This document shows, piece after piece, positions 11,784 to 14,400 of a stretch of DNA of 14,400 nt (the stretch's first letter is position 1; the number at the start of each line of letters is the position of its first letter). The position numbers were made by a program, and so were the translations under genes. Origin of the DNA: an uncultured Collinsella sp. (GTDB taxonomy: Bacteria > Actinomycetota > Coriobacteriia > Coriobacteriales > Coriobacteriaceae). The notes under the pieces were generated by a model. That model had not been told where the DNA came from. It saw only the letters and a program-made list of their open reading frames with translations, and did not search any database. The stretch covers positions 1 to 14,400 of the forward strand of contig CABUOF010000052.1 in assembly GCA_902493125.1 (NCBI GenBank), in the 5' to 3' direction.

Positions 11784-13580
11784 GTGTCTGAACAGGCAAA
11801 TAATGGTTGTGCTGCCGGCTTTGACGTGCGTTTGATTGGCTGTGTCGACGATGCAGTTTTGCCCATTGGTATGCACGACTATGCGGAGGCTCTTGGTTGC
11901 TGCACGCTGGTCGACAAGACCATGTTTATTGCCGATGTGTTGGACTGCGACGCGTCCGTTGTGGTGTGCTGTCGACCCGAGGGTTTTGGCAAGAGCATGA
12001 ACTTGTCGATGCTCAGGGCTTTTCTGGAGCGTCCAGCGGTCGGTCGCGCTGGTCAGCGTTTGTTTGCCGATGCTCAGATTTGGGATGCAGACGGCGGGCG
12101 CTATCGGGATGAGTATGCTTGCTATCCGGTGATATCGCTGGACTTTTCTGGCGCTGCGAGGCGTGGCACCGATGTTGCCGACGTCGTGCGCGATGCTCTT
12201 TCGGACGAGTGCGCTCGCCTGCTGGCGCTTTTGGAGGCTCCGGATTTAGCTCGAGACAAGGTACGTCACATCGAACTCGTTGCGCGTGGCGCGGCGAGCG
12301 AGGATGAGGTCGCCTCGGTGCTTGGCGTGCTCATTGAGCTGCTGGAGATGGCCTGCGATGAGCAGGTTGTATTGCTCGTTGATGGGTACGATGCGGCATG
12401 GTTGGGCCGTGCAAGCGCGAGGGGCGCTTCCGGTGCCGATCCGGCAGGGCTATTCGATCGTGTGCTTTTCGACGCCATTGCCGCTGCGCGCGATTCGTTG
12501 CGGCTGACGTGTCTGATGGGGGAGTATCCCGGCCCTGCCGAAGCGGCGCTTTCTTTGCATGGCTGCTCGTATTGTCTGACGACGCCGCTTTCGACCTGGT
12601 GTGACCGTTGTTTCGGCTTTTCGGATGCCGAGGTCCAGGCTCTGTTGAATCATGCTGGGCGCGAGGAATACCTGGATGATGCGCGTGAATGGCTCGAGGG
12701 ATATCGGTTTGGTAGGGCCTATTGCTCGAGTCCGGCGCGTGTGATCGGCTTTCTGGACCGAGGCTGCACGGCGCCCGTGCGCACCGATCTGTATGGATAT
12801 GCCGATTGCCTGAGTAGGGTAGTTGCCGGGTGGAATCTCGAGCGTCTTTCGGTCTTGTTCGATTTGCTCGAGGCCCATGGGTGCGCTGAGGTCCCGCTTT
12901 GTTTGGCCACTGCAGAGCTAGATGTCTCGCCTGACGATGGCATGTGGACAGCGCTATATCTGTCCGGTTTTCTCACGACGGATATGACTGAGGAGCCAGA
13001 ACATGGCAATCGCCTCCGTGCCTTGCGGTTGCCCAATAACGAGCTTCGCCAGGCCTTGCGTCTAGTGATTGTTGAGTGGTTTGAGTGCGCTGCCGAAGAC
13101 ATTCGAGACGTCGATGCGTTTCGCGACGGGTTGTGCCGTGGGGACGAGGATACGGTGAGGCGGGCGCTAAGCCGCATCCTGGGAGATGCGGGAATCGGTG
13201 CGACCGACCCAGATACACCGCTGCCATATCACCTACTCTTGCAAGGACTCTGCTTTGGATTGCCGGGCTATGCCAATTCTGCTTCGAGGCGAAAGTGTGG
13301 CGCGGATCGCTGGGACATCCAGGTTTTTCCTACGGGCGCCGTGTTCGACATAGCCGATACGATCGGTATGCTCGATGAACGTCCGCTGATAACGATCAAC
13401 ATGATGTATGACCCCGGTGTGGATGCGCTGGGCCTGGAATTGCTGGCCGTGCAGGCGCTGCTCGACATAGAGCGTGACGGCATCGACGAAATCCGTGTGC
13501 CGCGCCCCGGCGTGGGTCGCATGCGCTGGGGGTTCGGTTTTGATGGGCAGCATGTGGCTACGGTGTGCCAGCTGCTTTAA
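11784..13580 (+). CDS. AAA-ATPase-like / PD-(D/E)XK-type protein, apparently degenerate
   Basis: The product is 598 residues from the GTG at 11784, which has an AGGGGGA site 8 bases upstream; the earlier in-frame GTG at 11652 falls inside the terminator. The order matches a common gut-bacterial family: LPIGMHDYAEAL, LVDKTMFIADVL, a P-loop RPEGFGKSMNLSML, YPVISLDF, a Walker B strand VVLLVDGYDAA, FGFSDAEVQALL, WLEGYRFG, YLSGFLTTD, then a C-terminal nuclease-like domain (LPYHLLLQGLCFGLPGY, RWDIQVFPTG). Two usual catalytic features look lost: the Walker B Glu (family form DEYD, here DGYD) and the nuclease E-x-K (family form IIEFK, here ITINM). The frame is intact. The cellular role of the family is not known to me. 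Confidence 0.75.
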   Translation: MSEQANNGCAAGFDVRLIGCVDDAVLPIGMHDYAEALGCCTLVDKTMFIADVLDCDASVVVCCRPEGFGKSMNLSMLRAFLERPAVGRAGQRLFADAQIWDADGGRYRDEYACYPVISLDFSGAARRGTDVADVVRDALSDECARLLALLEAPDLARDKVRHIELVARGAASEDEVASVLGVLIELLEMACDEQVVLLVDGYDAAWLGRASARGASGADPAGLFDRVLFDAIAAARDSLRLTCLMGEYPGPAEAALSLHGCSYCLTTPLSTWCDRCFGFSDAEVQALLNHAGREEYLDDAREWLEGYRFGRAYCSSPARVIGFLDRGCTAPVRTDLYGYADCLSRVVAGWNLERLSVLFDLLEAHGCAEVPLCLATAELDVSPDDGMWTALYLSGFLTTDMTEEPEHGNRLRALRLPNNELRQALRLVIVEWFECAAEDIRDVDAFRDGLCRGDEDTVRRALSRILGDAGIGATDPDTPLPYHLLLQGLCFGLPGYANSASRRKCGADRWDIQVFPTGAVFDIADTIGMLDERPLITINMMYDPGVDALGLELLAVQALLDIERDGIDEIRVPRPGVGRMRWGFGFDGQHVATVCQLL

Positions 13581-13604
13581 GCGCCGAGGTGTTTCCGGCT
13601 TCCG

Positions 13605-14400
13605 TTACTCGGTGTCCTTCATGGGCGGCATGGGCTTCCAGTCGGGGTCCTTGATGATCTTGCGGGCGTCCTTCATGCCGCGGCGCAGCGCCGGAATGCC
13701 GGTCTTAAAGCACTTATCGACCGCAGCTAGGCGAATGAATTCCTTGCAGAAGGTCGCGGCATTGCCCAGGCGGAACAGCATGGGGTGGTAGTCACCGTAG
13801 ATCTGCATATAGCGGGCGAGGAAGCCTCGGTTGCGCATGATGTAGTAGCGGTTGGTGTCGCTCGTAGAGTTGAGCTGGCGCTTGCCGGCGATGTCCCAGT
13901 TAGAGACGGCGCGGGCGCGCTTGAGCACCACGTCGGCAACAACGGCGGCGGGGAAGTGCTGGCTGGCCACGTAGCCGTAGCAGGCATCGTCGCCGTAGAT
14001 GAAGAAGCGCGCGTCGGGCAGGCCAATCTTGTCGACCACGCGGCGCGAGAACATGCCGCCCTCAAAGCACAGCTGGTTCATGGCGCGGTAGCCCTCGGGA
14101 CCCAGATCCCACTTGGCGATGGGGTTAGGGATGCCGAGCGAAAGGATGAGCTGGTACTGCCAAAAGAAAGCGCCGCCGTCAAAGTCCAGGCGCGAACCCT
14201 GGATGACATCGTAGCGGTCGGTCCACTTGGCAAGACGCTCGATGCCTTCGGGGATGACGAGCACGTCGTCGTCCATCACCCAGAACCACTGGGCGCCCAG
14301 GTCGTAGGCGCATTTGGTGCCGGCGGAAAAGCCGCCCGCGCCGCCGCCGTTTTCGAGCTGCGGGGCGTAGATGACACGGTCGGTGCCGCCCTTCGCGTCG
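13605..14400 (-). CDS. family 2 glycosyltransferase, GlfT2-like (partial, N-terminus outside window)
   Basis: 264 C-terminal residues are visible, continuing past the right edge. The GT2 nucleotide-sugar fold shows NGGGAGGFSAGTKCAYDLGA followed by FWVMDDDVLV, the DDD being the metal-binding D-x-D. Later come a conserved Trp/Gly segment (WDLGPEGYRAMNQLCFEGG), MFSRRVVDKIGLPDARFFIY and GDDACYGYVA, whose acidic pair corresponds to the catalytic base region of galactofuranosyl/rhamnosyl transferases. It probably adds sugars to a cell-surface polysaccharide at the cytoplasmic side of the membrane. The sugar cannot be read from sequence. It converges on the AAA-like gene with a 24-base gap and no obvious terminator between. 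Confidence 0.85.
   Translation of the reverse strand, partial: DAKGGTDRVIYAPQLENGGGAGGFSAGTKCAYDLGAQWFWVMDDDVLVIPEGIERLAKWTDRYDVIQGSRLDFDGGAFFWQYQLILSLGIPNPIAKWDLGPEGYRAMNQLCFEGGMFSRRVVDKIGLPDARFFIYGDDACYGYVASQHFPAAVVADVVLKRARAVSNWDIAGKRQLNSTSDTNRYYIMRNRGFLARYMQIYGDYHPMLFRLGNAATFCKEFIRLAAVDKCFKTGIPALRRGMKDARKIIKDPDWKPMPPMKDTE

Noticed and set aside
1..14400. CRISPR array, tRNA or rRNA genes, complete insertion sequence
   Set aside because: No regularly spaced repeats, no cloverleaf or ribosomal RNA sequence and no IS ends were seen on reading both strands.

Overview
The window looks like chromosomal DNA of a high-GC gut anaerobe of the Coriobacteriia, most likely Collinsella or a close relative. 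This is an inference: the codons are strongly G/C-ending, a GGGtGRT-family gene sits beside a NifU-like scaffold, the Fe-S genes run sufCBDSU with a divergent Rrf2 regulator, and there is a cell-wall protein with an MPKTG anchor. No database search was possible, so names rest on motifs read from the translations.

Layout, left to right. At 1-1162 (minus) lies an accessory Fe-S locus: a NifU-like scaffold followed by a GGGtGRT-family protein cut by the window edge. At 1566-2378 (plus) is a REP-associated tyrosine transposase (RAYT/Y1 HUH family). It is followed by about 660 bases without a convincing gene, holding two inverted copies of a 25-bp repeat, a hairpin-rich stretch and the suf terminator. 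At 3039-8284 (minus) is a tightly packed sufC-sufB-sufD-sufS-sufU operon, with 12-nt, 1-nt-overlap, 4-nt-overlap and 8-nt-overlap junctions. At 8509-8940 (plus) is a divergent Rrf2 regulator with three cysteines. Between it and sufC lie a candidate suf promoter, a dyad over its -35 box, and two near-identical 31-bp dyads in opposite orientation.

Downstream of the Rrf2 gene, with an 8-nt gap, is a MNT nucleotidyltransferase/HEPN pair (8949-9642) of the type VII toxin-antitoxin kind. Next come a secreted, cell-wall-anchored protein with a possible lysozyme-like domain (9770-11581) and its terminator, then an AAA-ATPase-like/PD-(D/E)XK protein whose catalytic residues look eroded (11784-13580). 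Last is a convergent family 2 glycosyltransferase cut by the right edge (13605-14400, minus).

How the genes work together. SufS takes sulfur from cysteine, SufU relays it, and SufBCD assembles Fe-S clusters using SufC ATPase activity. The Rrf2 protein, probably itself an Fe-S sensor, is the natural regulator of the divergent operon and of its own transcript. That transcript may continue into the toxin-antitoxin pair. The other genes are accessory: envelope functions, defence-like modules and a repeat-mobilising enzyme.
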